From Paenibacillus nasutitermitis (GTDB lineage: Bacteria > Bacillota > Bacilli > Paenibacillales > Paenibacillaceae): DNA of 64,000 nucleotides. This document shows, in pieces, positions 41,515 through 49,377 of this stretch. The notes below the pieces were generated by a model. That model saw only the letters and a program-made list of their open reading frames with translations, did no database searches and was not told the DNA's origin. How positions within the stretch are numbered: the first letter of the stretch is position 1; every line of letters starts with the position of its first letter. The stretch is from contig NZ_BMHP01000004.1 of the NCBI RefSeq assembly GCF_014641075.1, positions 186,001-250,000 of the forward strand, given 5' to 3'. The position numbers were made by a program, and so were the translations under genes.

Positions 41515-42651
41515 TCATTTCCGGAATGTCAGGGTGATCGTAACCAGGACATCGGTTTTGGAAGGGCTGCGTGCAAAGCTGGAATACTGGTAGCTGTATG
41601 CCGACAACGTGGAGAAGCCGCTGGCTGCCTTCTTGAGATCCGCTGCGAGGGTGCTTTTGGCCGTGTAGCGGATGGTGAAGGAGGGTTGGCGTATTTTGAC
41701 CGCACGCTCGATAAGTCGCGTCAGGCCCACTGCATCGCCTGCCGTATGCGCGGCTTCCAGATAGTGGAGCCCCAGCGCTTTTTTCAGGTTTTGATAAAAT
41801 CCGGCATTGCCGGGATCGGATTTTTCCTTCAACATCAGCGTGGTATCGAACGGCACGGTGGCTTCCGAATAGGATGGCGACTTTTTCCATGTATGGGTGG
41901 AGCGGATCTGGTCATCAGTCAGATTGAAATAATCATAGGCTGCTTTTCCCGCCACATCGGGAACGGGATCGTCCCAGGTCGTGTCCAGATGGTACCACTT
42001 GCCTTCCAGCTTGACGAGATTCCAGGTATGCAGCCGGCCCCCGGCGGTTCCCTCGATGATCCGGTTCTCCAGCCCGGCCCGGGATAACATTTTGTAAGCG
42101 AGCAGCGCATAACCCTGGCACACCGTCTTTTTGCGGTCAAAAAGGCCGGCGTAGGCAGAATGCTCCTTCAGCGACGTGTCATAAGCCAGATTGATTTCGA
42201 TCCAGTCGTGGACCGCCTTTTCCTTCTGATAGTCATTCATGCCGCGGGTGATGATCTTCCCGAGAACCTCGTCGACTTTCGAGCTCACCTGCTTGGACTG
42301 GGCTTGCGTTTCCCAATAAGTGAAAGTATATTTGACGGTTGTCCGCTTGCCGTCGGTGGATGTGGCGATCCGGTACTCCCTGGTACTGTAATGAAGATAA
42401 TCGTCATTCTTATAAATGTCCTTCAGCATGTTCTCCAGCACATTCATGGCCAGTGTTCCGCCTGTGTATACAATCGTACAGGAGGCAGGTTTGTTCTTCA
42501 GGGCCGCTTCAAGCTTCTTCTGAAAATCGCCAGGCTTGGCAGCGGTAGCGTCAGCTGCCCGGACCATGTCGGACCGCCATATAAACAGCATCAGGCTTAA
42601 ACCCAGCAGGCTCAGAAACGCAGATCCCCTTCTGTTGCCGAACGCAATCAT
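41515..42651 (-). CDS. Exported transglutaminase-like protein
   Basis: This 378-residue protein begins with a signal-like helix (GSAFLSLLGLSLMLFIWRSD). The transglutaminase-like domain is at about residues 130-260: KEKAVHDWIEINLAYD, catalytic Cys in KKTVCQGYALLAYKM, His in GRLHTWNLVKLEGKWYHLD and Asp in DTTWDDPVP. A C-terminal domain of about 110 residues resembles the N-terminal strand-rich region. I start at ATG 42651, where GGGAGGG is well placed. Such proteins act outside the cell as peptidases or in crosslinking; the target is unknown. Confidence 0.82.
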   Translation of the reverse strand: MIAFGNRRGSAFLSLLGLSLMLFIWRSDMVRAADATAAKPGDFQKKLEAALKNKPASCTIVYTGGTLAMNVLENMLKDIYKNDDYLHYSTREYRIATSTDGKRTTVKYTFTYWETQAQSKQVSSKVDEVLGKIITRGMNDYQKEKAVHDWIEINLAYDTSLKEHSAYAGLFDRKKTVCQGYALLAYKMLSRAGLENRIIEGTAGGRLHTWNLVKLEGKWYHLDTTWDDPVPDVAGKAAYDYFNLTDDQIRSTHTWKKSPSYSEATVPFDTTLMLKEKSDPGNAGFYQNLKKALGLHYLEAAHTAGDAVGLTRLIERAVKIRQPSFTIRYTAKSTLAADLKKAASGFSTLSAYSYQYSSFARSPSKTDVLVTITLTFRK

Positions 42652-42838
42652 CAAGCTTCCCTCCCCCCGCTGAAATTGCACGTGATTTGCGATAGTTGTA
42701 CCTATTATATCGACGGACCTTTGGAATAATGAAGAATAAGGTGAAGTTGAAGCGAACATGCAAATTTTTATTCTCGTACATGGAATGGGCGAAACAGGCA
42801 AATACTATTTTTCAAACATGAAGAGGTAGGTGATTTGC

Positions 42839-43483
42839 GTGTGCCAGTCCATTTCTATTATGGCGGAAGCGCCTGAATTGACGGATCGCTTTCAAATCGA
42901 ACACGTGTTGTTTCATACGGCAAACCGCCGTGAAATCAAACCGACGGAATCGTTGTCCGCTATTTTCGAGCATAAAGAAAAAAGGGTACTGGATGAATGC
43001 CGATGGGGGCTGATGCCTTTCTGGGCGAAGGATTCCTTATGGATGGACAGCCGGACGATGCTGTGGAAACCTATCTTTGACCGGGTCGTGAAGAAACAGC
43101 GTTGTGTGATTCCATGCAATGGCTTCTACCTGAGCCGGACAGAAGGCAAAGAAACGGAGCGGGTTAAAATCACGATGCGCAGCGGGACGTTCGGGATTGC
43201 GGGCCTTTACGATGTGTTCCGTTCGGCGTCGGGAGGAGAGATGCGCACCTGCACGCTCCTTATGACAAGGGCCAATGGACTTGTTTCTCCTTTTCAGGAG
43301 CTGATGCCCGCTATTCTCGAGGAGGAGGACATCGACAATTGGCTGAAAAAGGACGGCGTTGAGCTCTCTCCGCTGCATCCGATGCTGCGCTCGATGGATG
43401 TCATGCGCATGCTGAGCATCCCGCTCTCTGCCTCAGGCTCGGATAAAGTGGAATTCGAGTCCCCTCGTCCCGAGGTTATCTAG
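42839..43483 (+). CDS. Divergent SRAP (SOS response-associated peptidase) family protein
   Basis: This 214-residue protein uses GTG 42839 so that Cys is residue 2 (MCQS), as SRAP/YedK/HMCES proteins require for crosslinking to abasic DNA; AAGAGGTAGG is 8 bases upstream. Family motifs are CRWGLMPFWAKDS and RCVIPCNGFYLS. Two catalytic residues appear changed: the Glu of the usual GFYEW is Leu (GFYLS), and the His of the usual IHxRMP is Gln (FQELMP). It may still bind DNA ends while lacking the normal release chemistry. It stands alone between terminators. Confidence 0.8.
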   Translation: MCQSISIMAEAPELTDRFQIEHVLFHTANRREIKPTESLSAIFEHKEKRVLDECRWGLMPFWAKDSLWMDSRTMLWKPIFDRVVKKQRCVIPCNGFYLSRTEGKETERVKITMRSGTFGIAGLYDVFRSASGGEMRTCTLLMTRANGLVSPFQELMPAILEEEDIDNWLKKDGVELSPLHPMLRSMDVMRMLSIPLSASGSDKVEFESPRPEVI

Positions 43484-43511
43484 GGCGCTTGTTCTTGCAT
43501 AGTTGAAACTA

Positions 43512-43541
43512 AAGCCCGGCGCCGCAATGGTTGCCGGGCTT
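43512..43541 (+). terminator. Possible terminator after the SRAP gene
   Basis: AAGCCCGGC pairs perfectly with GCCGGGCTT around 12 bases, but only GCCGTGTTTTG follows, so the T-run is weak. Confidence 0.5.
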
Positions 43542-43730
43542 GCCGTGTTTTGTTAATGAATCCATCGGGGAAGGACTCATTAACAGGGAAAGAGGTGGGT
43601 AAAGGAATGGAAACAGCCTGGAATAGTGATCCCCGAAACCAAACGAATCGGAAAACGCGGCTGGTATGGCGTTTGCCGGTTCGTTTTTTGGTGCGAATTG
43701 GAATATTCATAAAAAAGTGCGAACTTGAAG

Positions 43731-43757
43731 GAAAAAATTAGCGAAAATGGTCGATAT
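43731..43757 (+). promoter_or_regulatory. SigD-like motility promoter for the chemoreceptor
   Basis: GAAA (43731-43734) and GTCGATAT (43750-43757) are separated by 15 bases, close to the SigD consensus TAAA-N15-GCCGATAT. It lies 59 bases before the chemoreceptor start, and SigD control of such genes is usual. Confidence 0.55.
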
Positions 43758-43816
43758 AAATAGTAAGATATAGGACATACGATCTATTTATCTCTCATAA
43801 AGGGGAGTAATCCATC

Positions 43817-45574
43817 ATGGTCATGGTTCCAACCAAGAAAAAAAAGAAAGTAACGATTCGTTTCAAGCTGCTCCTTGTTTCTCTGCTGCTTCTGATGACG
43901 CCTGTTCTGACGCTCGGAATTATCAGCTACCAGGTCACGTATAAGGAAACCGACAGGCTGATCCGAAAAAATTTGACTAACAGTGTCCGAATGGCTATTG
44001 AGATGACCGCATCGCTTGAGCAGCAAGTGAAGGAGGGCACAATAACGAACGATGAAGCGCAGGAGCATATGAAGCAGCTGCTGCTTGGACCCAAGCAAGG
44101 CGATAAACGGGAAATCAATTCCTATCTCGATTTGGGGGAAAGCGGTTATTTCTACGTGCTTGATAAGACGGGGGATTTGCTGGCGCATCCTCAGATGGAA
44201 GGGCAGAACATCGCTGAGAAACAGACAAGCGACGGATTTTTCTACATCAAGGATGTTATTGAAAAGGGGTTGAGCGGCGGTGGTTTTACCTTCTATGACT
44301 GGCCGCTGCCGGGTTCGACCAAAGAAGCGGAGAAAATCGTTTATGCCGAAGCCAGTCCCAATTGGGGCTGGATTATAGCGGCGGGATCCTATATGCAGGA
44401 TTATAATACAGGACAGAAGAATATTCGCGATACCATTATTATTACGCTGATCTGCTGCTGGGTGGCGGGTTCTGTTCTCATGACGCTTTTTGCCCGCCAT
44501 ATCTCCATGCCGGTCCGCAAGCTGGCCGGTCAAGCCAAACTGTTCTCTACGGGCGATCTGCGGACAGCCGATCTGCACGTGGGCAATAAAGACGAGCTGG
44601 GCGATCTTGCCGCTTCCTTTCAGGAGATGTACGGCAGTCTCCGAAACCTGGCTTCCGGATTGCTGAAGGGATCAGACTCGCTGGCTGTATCTGCCCGCGA
44701 ATTAAGCGGGGCGATTGAGCAGACGACACAGGCGACCGATCATATCGCCGAGTCGGTGCAGGAGAGCGCATCAAGCAGCGAAGTGCAGGCCCGCAGCATC
44801 AGGGAAAGCTCCAAAGCGATGGAGGAGATGGCGACAGGCATTCAGCGCGTGGCCGCGACATCCGCAGCGGCCTTCGAATCTTCGGCAATGACGCTCGAGG
44901 AAGCCCGGCAGGGCAGCCTGTTGCTTGCGCAAAGCTCGGAGCAAATGGCCTCGGTGAACATAACAGTCGATGAACTGGCTGCCATGGTGACCAAGCTAGG
45001 GGAGCGCTCCCAGCAGATCGGTGAGATTGTCGAGGTCATCACAGACTTGTCAACGCAGACTAATCTGCTCTCGCTGAACGCTTCGATCGAAGCGGCGCGG
45101 GCAGGCGAGCATGGCAAAGGGTTTGCTGTCGTGGCAGGCGAAGTGAAGAAGCTGGCTGAGCGTTCCAGAGAGTCGGCGGAGCAGGTTGCCGAATTGATCC
45201 AGACTATTCAGGCGGACATCGGCCATGCCGGTGCCGCCATGGAGAAAGGCGAGCACGAGGTGCGGGAAGGCACGAGGTCCATCCAGTTAACAAGCGAAGC
45301 ATTAACCCGGATTCTGGATGCGACGCGAAGCGTGGTGGACCAGGTCCAGGAATCCTCTGCGGCTGCGCAGCAGATGTCCGCCAGCTCGCAGGAAATTGCC
45401 GCTTCGCTTCAAGAAATTGACCGTTTATCCGAGAAAAGCAATGATTTGGCGCAGAGCATCTCTGCTTCCGCCGAGGAACAACTGGCTTCGATGGAGGAGC
45501 TCGGCGCTTCTGCCGAAACGTTGAGCGATATGTCCAAGGAGATGCAGGCACTGGCCCATCGCTTCAAGCTGTAA
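43817..45574 (+). CDS. Methyl-accepting chemotaxis protein with Cache sensor
   Basis: This 585-residue receptor has a basic N-terminus and first membrane helix (FKLLLVSLLLLMTPVLTLGI). An extracellular single-Cache-type domain (GYFYVLDKTGDLLAHPQMEG, GFTFYDWPLPGSTKEAEKIV, WIIAAGSYMQD) leads to a second helix (IIITLICCWVAGSVLMTLF), HAMP and a long signalling coiled coil. The hairpin tip EVITDLSTQTNLLSLNASIE is diagnostic. AAAGGGGAG precedes the ATG. It signals to CheA/CheW. The ligand may be a small carboxylate, as in many sCache_2 receptors, but this is unproven. Confidence 0.95.
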   Translation: MVMVPTKKKKKVTIRFKLLLVSLLLLMTPVLTLGIISYQVTYKETDRLIRKNLTNSVRMAIEMTASLEQQVKEGTITNDEAQEHMKQLLLGPKQGDKREINSYLDLGESGYFYVLDKTGDLLAHPQMEGQNIAEKQTSDGFFYIKDVIEKGLSGGGFTFYDWPLPGSTKEAEKIVYAEASPNWGWIIAAGSYMQDYNTGQKNIRDTIIITLICCWVAGSVLMTLFARHISMPVRKLAGQAKLFSTGDLRTADLHVGNKDELGDLAASFQEMYGSLRNLASGLLKGSDSLAVSARELSGAIEQTTQATDHIAESVQESASSSEVQARSIRESSKAMEEMATGIQRVAATSAAAFESSAMTLEEARQGSLLLAQSSEQMASVNITVDELAAMVTKLGERSQQIGEIVEVITDLSTQTNLLSLNASIEAARAGEHGKGFAVVAGEVKKLAERSRESAEQVAELIQTIQADIGHAGAAMEKGEHEVREGTRSIQLTSEALTRILDATRSVVDQVQESSAAAQQMSASSQEIAASLQEIDRLSEKSNDLAQSISASAEEQLASMEELGASAETLSDMSKEMQALAHRFKL

Positions 45575-45583
45575 CCAACCGAT

Positions 45584-45620
45584 AAGCAAATTCCTCTATC
45601 AAGGGGGATTTGCTTTTTTT
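45584..45620 (+). terminator. Terminator after the chemoreceptor
   Basis: AAGCAAAT-CC pairs with GG-ATTTGCTT across a loop, followed by TTTTTTT. Confidence 0.85.
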
Positions 45621-45627
45621 ATTCACC

Positions 45628-45726
45628 ATATAGAATGTATATCGCTCACTCTTATCCATTTCTATAATTTCTAAGGGAAGAAACTAACTTTGCCTCCAGA
45701 GGACGGCACAGCCGTTTCTTCTTGCA
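45628..45726. repeat. Intergenic repeat element, copy B
   Basis: The core AAGGGAAGAAACTAACTTTG, CCAGAGGACGGC-ACA-GCCGTTT and TTCTTGCA (45673-45726) match copy A at 37181-37233 almost base for base. The upstream inverted repeat is decayed (CATATAGAA, TTCTATAA). It lies between a terminator and a start codon region. Confidence 0.7.
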
Positions 45727-45822
45727 CAAGCCGTAATCCAGGATGATAAAGCTTGACGAACCTCTTGATCGTTATTATTGTTTAGATCATATATCTTAAA
45801 AAGATGGGAGGGACAAGCGGAT

Positions 45823-46824
45823 ATGCATATTGATTTTCACTTTCATTTGGAAGAAGGCCCGTATTCGCTGGATTGGCTGAAACGAACGGCCCAGGCGATT
45901 GAACGTTTGGAAGAGGGCAAGCAAGGTACAAATACGAGACGTTATTCACGGGAATGGATCGAGGTCCTTCAGCGAAAGCTGGCGCTGCGTATGGAGCAAG
46001 GATGCTTCTCCCAGGAATGGCTGCACGCTTATTTGGAAACGGGCAAGTCACGGGGCATCGAACGATTCGGGATCGTTGATCATCTATACCGGTTTACCGA
46101 ATTCCGCAGCTACTACGAGAACCATATGCTCATGGATGATAGCGATCTGGGCCGGCTGCAGCAATATTGGCTGGACCGAGTTTGCATCGGCTCCATTGAG
46201 CCGTACCTGCAGCAGATCCGGCTGGCTCAGGCACAAGGGCAGCCGATATCGCTTGGGGTGGAAGCAGATTATTTTCCAGGCGGGGAGGATGAATTGGGAA
46301 GACTGCTGAACGGTTACGATCTGGACTATGTGATTGGATCGGTTCATTTTCTGGATGGCTGGGGCTTCGATAATCCGCAAACGAAGGATATATTTGAAGG
46401 CCAGGACCTCGTGAAGCTGTACGCCAAGCTGTTTGCTTATGTGAAGGGCGCGATTGCGAGCGGATTATTCGATATTATTGCACATCCCGACAATTTGAAG
46501 GTGTTTGATTATCGTCCCGAGGAGGAACTGCTTCTCCCCATGTATGAGGAGGTGGCGGCTGCCATGAAAGAAGCGGATGTGGCAACTGAAATCAATACAG
46601 GTCTGGCTTATCGTTACCCGGTCAAAGAAATGTGTCCAAGCCCGGCGTTCCTGAACATTCTCCACAAGCACGGTGTGCCGATTACATTAAGCTCCGATTC
46701 GCATTTTCCCGATGATATCGGCATGCTGCTGGATCAGGCGCAGGAGCTGGCACTGCTGACAGGTTATGAGGAGTTTGTATATTTTGAGAAACGGGTTCGC
46801 AAGACGATACGGGCCGGCAAGTAG
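45823..46824 (+). CDS. PHP-domain phosphatase (histidinol-phosphatase-like)
   Basis: This 333-residue PHP protein has its metal site visible: HxH in DFHFHLEEGP, Asp/His in FGIVDHLYRF, Glu in ISLGVEADYFPG, His in VIGSVHFLDGWGFD, His in IIAHPDNLK and DxH in LSSDSHFPDDIG. It resembles HisK-type histidinol phosphatases but no histidine genes are nearby, so it may be another phosphoesterase. It carries an N-terminal insert of about 70 residues (YSREWIEVLQRKLALR). GGGAGGG precedes ATG 45823. Confidence 0.85.
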   Translation: MHIDFHFHLEEGPYSLDWLKRTAQAIERLEEGKQGTNTRRYSREWIEVLQRKLALRMEQGCFSQEWLHAYLETGKSRGIERFGIVDHLYRFTEFRSYYENHMLMDDSDLGRLQQYWLDRVCIGSIEPYLQQIRLAQAQGQPISLGVEADYFPGGEDELGRLLNGYDLDYVIGSVHFLDGWGFDNPQTKDIFEGQDLVKLYAKLFAYVKGAIASGLFDIIAHPDNLKVFDYRPEEELLLPMYEEVAAAMKEADVATEINTGLAYRYPVKEMCPSPAFLNILHKHGVPITLSSDSHFPDDIGMLLDQAQELALLTGYEEFVYFEKRVRKTIRAGK

Positions 46825-46886
46825 AACGCGCCTTACGATCCACCCCTTGACGCACTTGAAGCATAGAGAAGATGGAGGTAATGATA

Positions 46887-47765
46887 ATGAACCGGAATGT
46901 AAAGTTTCGCGGGGACGGCTCTTTTAAGATCTTGCAGCTGACGGATATGCATATTGGCGGGGACAGCAATAATGCAAAGGATTTGAAAACGATCGCCTTG
47001 ACCGAGCGTTTAATTGCCGGGGAGAAGCCGGATTTGATTGTGTTTACCGGCGATTTGATCTCGAGCCTCGGCGTGCAGGATCCTGCGGCTGCGCTGCGCA
47101 GGGCGATCGCCCCTGCTGTCCGGTCGGGAATTCCCTGGGCGCATATATTTGGGAATCATGATTCCGAAGAGAACGTGACGCGCGAGGAGCTGATGGAAGT
47201 ATCCCGGGAGCAAAGCGGGTGTTTGTCGGAAGCTGGGCCGGAGGACATAAACGGAACCGGGAACTACATCCTGACGATCGAGAGCGGGAAGTCCTCTTCG
47301 GCAGCGGCGGTCCTTTATTTTCTCGATTCTGGCGCGATGGCGCCGGAATCGATCGGCGGTTACGAATGGATTCATACCGATCAGGTAAATTGGTACAACG
47401 AGCAGTCTCTGAGGCTGCAAAACGAGCATGGAAGCCTGCCGGCTCTGGCATTCTTTCATATTCCGCTTCCGGAATATGATGACGTGTGGCAGCATGGACA
47501 GGTGAGCGGCAATAAGTATGAAGAGGTATGCTGTCCGAAGCTCAACAGCGGCCTGTTTGCCGCTATGGCGGAGAGAGGCGATGTGGCGGGGACTTTTGCG
47601 GGGCATGATCATGACAATGATTATTGCGGAACGCTTCACGGCATCCGTCTTTGCTTCGGTCGCGTCACCGGATACAATACCTATGGCAGCCTTGAACGAG
47701 GAGCCCGTATTATCCGCCTGCAGGAGGGCGAGCGACACTTCGATACCTGGATCAGCCTTGGATAG
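46887..47765 (+). CDS. Calcineurin-like metallophosphoesterase
   Basis: This 292-residue phosphoesterase has all metallophosphoesterase motifs: LQLTDMHIGG, LIVFTGDLISS, HIFGNHDSEEN, ALAFFHIPLPEY and GTFAGHDHDNDY. It resembles the Dcr2/phosphodiesterase-YaeI-like group, which is predicted to be cytoplasmic or secreted without a signal peptide. GGAGG is 8 bases from ATG 46887; ATG 46881 is too close. The substrate is unknown. Confidence 0.88.
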   Translation: MNRNVKFRGDGSFKILQLTDMHIGGDSNNAKDLKTIALTERLIAGEKPDLIVFTGDLISSLGVQDPAAALRRAIAPAVRSGIPWAHIFGNHDSEENVTREELMEVSREQSGCLSEAGPEDINGTGNYILTIESGKSSSAAAVLYFLDSGAMAPESIGGYEWIHTDQVNWYNEQSLRLQNEHGSLPALAFFHIPLPEYDDVWQHGQVSGNKYEEVCCPKLNSGLFAAMAERGDVAGTFAGHDHDNDYCGTLHGIRLCFGRVTGYNTYGSLERGARIIRLQEGERHFDTWISLG

Positions 47766-47838
47766 AGGGAGCCATTATGCTTACCTGACCTTCATATTCA
47801 TAGCCCTGTGATTCCATTGGGGTTTAGAAAACAATAGC

Positions 47839-47908
47839 GGGACATCCCCTTTATCGGAAATTGTGATATGTGGTGCACAACAATTTCCCTATTAAGGTCC
47901 GATGTCCT
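47839..47908. repeat. Imperfect inverted repeat of about 28-base arms
   Basis: GGGACATC with GATGTCC, and GGAAATTGT (47856-47864) with ACAATTTCC (47880-47888), form nested arms; CCTTTAT and ATTAAGG between them also nearly pair. The 15-base centre makes a long hairpin without a T-run, so it looks more like a mobile-element remnant or RNA structure than a terminator. Confidence 0.55.
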
Positions 47909-48168
47909 CTTTCTATTTACCGGCGAACAAAGTGTATGCGTTACGCTCCTCGCGCAAAAGCCGCCTGTCTTATGCGGGGTGATGTCTTACCCGTATGCAA
48001 CCAAGACCAGCTCGGATCGGATATTCCAAACAGGTCTTTCCCTTTTTCGCTCTCCTCCTAACAATATTGAACATAAACAAAACAAAATGAACCTTGTGAA
48101 CAGCCTCAGTCGGCTAAGTTTAAGATGTACGGGAACAGAAAAGCTAAGATAACAGAAGAAAAGAGGGG

Positions 48169-48264
48169 ATGAATGAAAATGTCAAAAAGTCGGTGCTCTC
48201 TGTATGCGGTACTCTCATTTTCATGGGTTCCGTGTCTACGACCAGCAATCTGAGGGGGGCATGA
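48169..48264 (+). pseudogene. Short ORF resembling an orphan signal peptide
   Basis: A 31-residue ORF encodes MNENVKKSVLSVCGTLIFMG and a short polar end, then stops. AAGAGGGG is close before the ATG. A basic start plus hydrophobic core is signal-peptide-like, but no mature protein follows in any frame. An alternative ATG at 48173 reads a different 26-codon frame. It is probably the remnant of an exported protein gene. Confidence 0.35.
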
Positions 48265-48359
48265 CGATGTACACCCATTGATCGGAGGCCATACGGTACC
48301 GGAATATTTGTCCAGTACCGGACGGAGATATACAGGTATCTTTCGCGCTGTAAAGCCTC

Positions 48360-49250
48360 CTACAGGGCTGTGTCCGGATTGTCCCGAGCATGACGGCGGA
48401 ATTCCTGCGGGGTCGTGCCTCGAAGTTCCTTGAACACCCGGGAGAAAGTGCGGAAATTGTCGAACCCGATCTCCAGGGCGATGTCGGAGATGTTCAGATT
48501 CGTTGTCAACAACATGCTCGTTGCGCGACCCACCCGGAGATGATGCAGGTATTCGACGAACGATTTTCCAACGTAGCGCTTGAACGCGCTGCTTAGGTAC
48601 TTCTGATTGCGCTCCAGCCGTTCGGAGAGCAGGGGCAGGTTCAGCTCTTCATTGTAATGCAGGTGAATGTACTTCAACATTTCCATGACGGCGCTGGTCT
48701 TGTCCAAGTTCAATGCCGAGTCCTGTTCTTCGTGTTCCTGGGTCATGCGCAGCAGGAACACGATCGCTTCCGACAGCTTGGACTGGATAATCGTCTTCGT
48801 GCCGAACCGCTTGGAATGGTACTCCCTGAACATTTCTTCAACTAATGACGTGAAATAGTCGAGGTGCTCTGGAGGTACATCATAATGGGAAGGCAGCTCG
48901 CTGCCGATTTTCAGGATTTTATAGCGAAATTGGGGATCAAGCGTATTGGACAGGAGTAGATCGATGTCGAACATGCAGCAATATTTGGTCAGCTTCGAGC
49001 CGGTCGGCATCCGGATTTCATGAATGTGGTTGGGGAGCAGGAGGGAGGCGCTCCCGCATTTCAGGGCATGGCGCTTGCCGTTCAGGATTTCTTCGCCCGA
49101 GCCTTCGATGACGAAGCTCAGCTCGGCGAAATTGTGGTAATGCAGCGGGTAGTTCTTCGTCAAGCGGCTGATGATCACATAGAAGGGCAGATCGTTCCTG
49201 CCGAACATGTTGAACGTGAACGCATCTTGGTATTCTGGAAAACGGGACAT
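48360..49250 (-). CDS. AraC family transcriptional regulator
   Basis: This 296-residue regulator has an N-terminal cupin (YPLHYHNFAELSFVIEGSGE, SASLLLPNHIHEIRMP) and C-terminal AraC helix-turn-helix pair (LPLLSERLERNQKYLSSAFK, ISDIALEIGFDNFRTFSRVF). A GGGGGGGAAGAG site precedes the ATG. It is divergent from the beta-helix protein gene 127 bases away and probably activates it in response to a plant polysaccharide product, which is inference. Confidence 0.9.
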   Translation of the reverse strand: MSRFPEYQDAFTFNMFGRNDLPFYVIISRLTKNYPLHYHNFAELSFVIEGSGEEILNGKRHALKCGSASLLLPNHIHEIRMPTGSKLTKYCCMFDIDLLLSNTLDPQFRYKILKIGSELPSHYDVPPEHLDYFTSLVEEMFREYHSKRFGTKTIIQSKLSEAIVFLLRMTQEHEEQDSALNLDKTSAVMEMLKYIHLHYNEELNLPLLSERLERNQKYLSSAFKRYVGKSFVEYLHHLRVGRATSMLLTTNLNISDIALEIGFDNFRTFSRVFKELRGTTPQEFRRHARDNPDTAL

Positions 49251-49377
49251 ACTCTTCCCCCCCTGATAACATGTGTGACAGATGTATTAAACCTGTGTGA
49301 TTATTATAAGGAACTGACATTGGAAGCGCAATCACTTAAGCAAGATCAGTACGGAACTTTCGATCGGAGGCATGAAT

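Larger units (their letters stand above)
47766..48359. other. 600-base intergenic region without an intact gene
   Basis: No supported full-length gene is present. It holds an imperfect inverted repeat (47839-47908) and a short signal-peptide-like ORF (48169-48264). A longer ORF at 47868-48152 has no ribosome site and a composition unlike its neighbours. The region probably carries decayed sequence. Confidence 0.55.

Noticed and set aside
43550..43741. 63-codon plus-strand ORF before the chemoreceptor
   Set aside because: There is no ribosome site, and it overlaps the probable SigD promoter region.
47868..48152. 94-codon plus-strand ORF in the 600-base gap
   Set aside because: It has no ribosome site, begins inside a hairpin repeat, and has unusual composition with no known motif.
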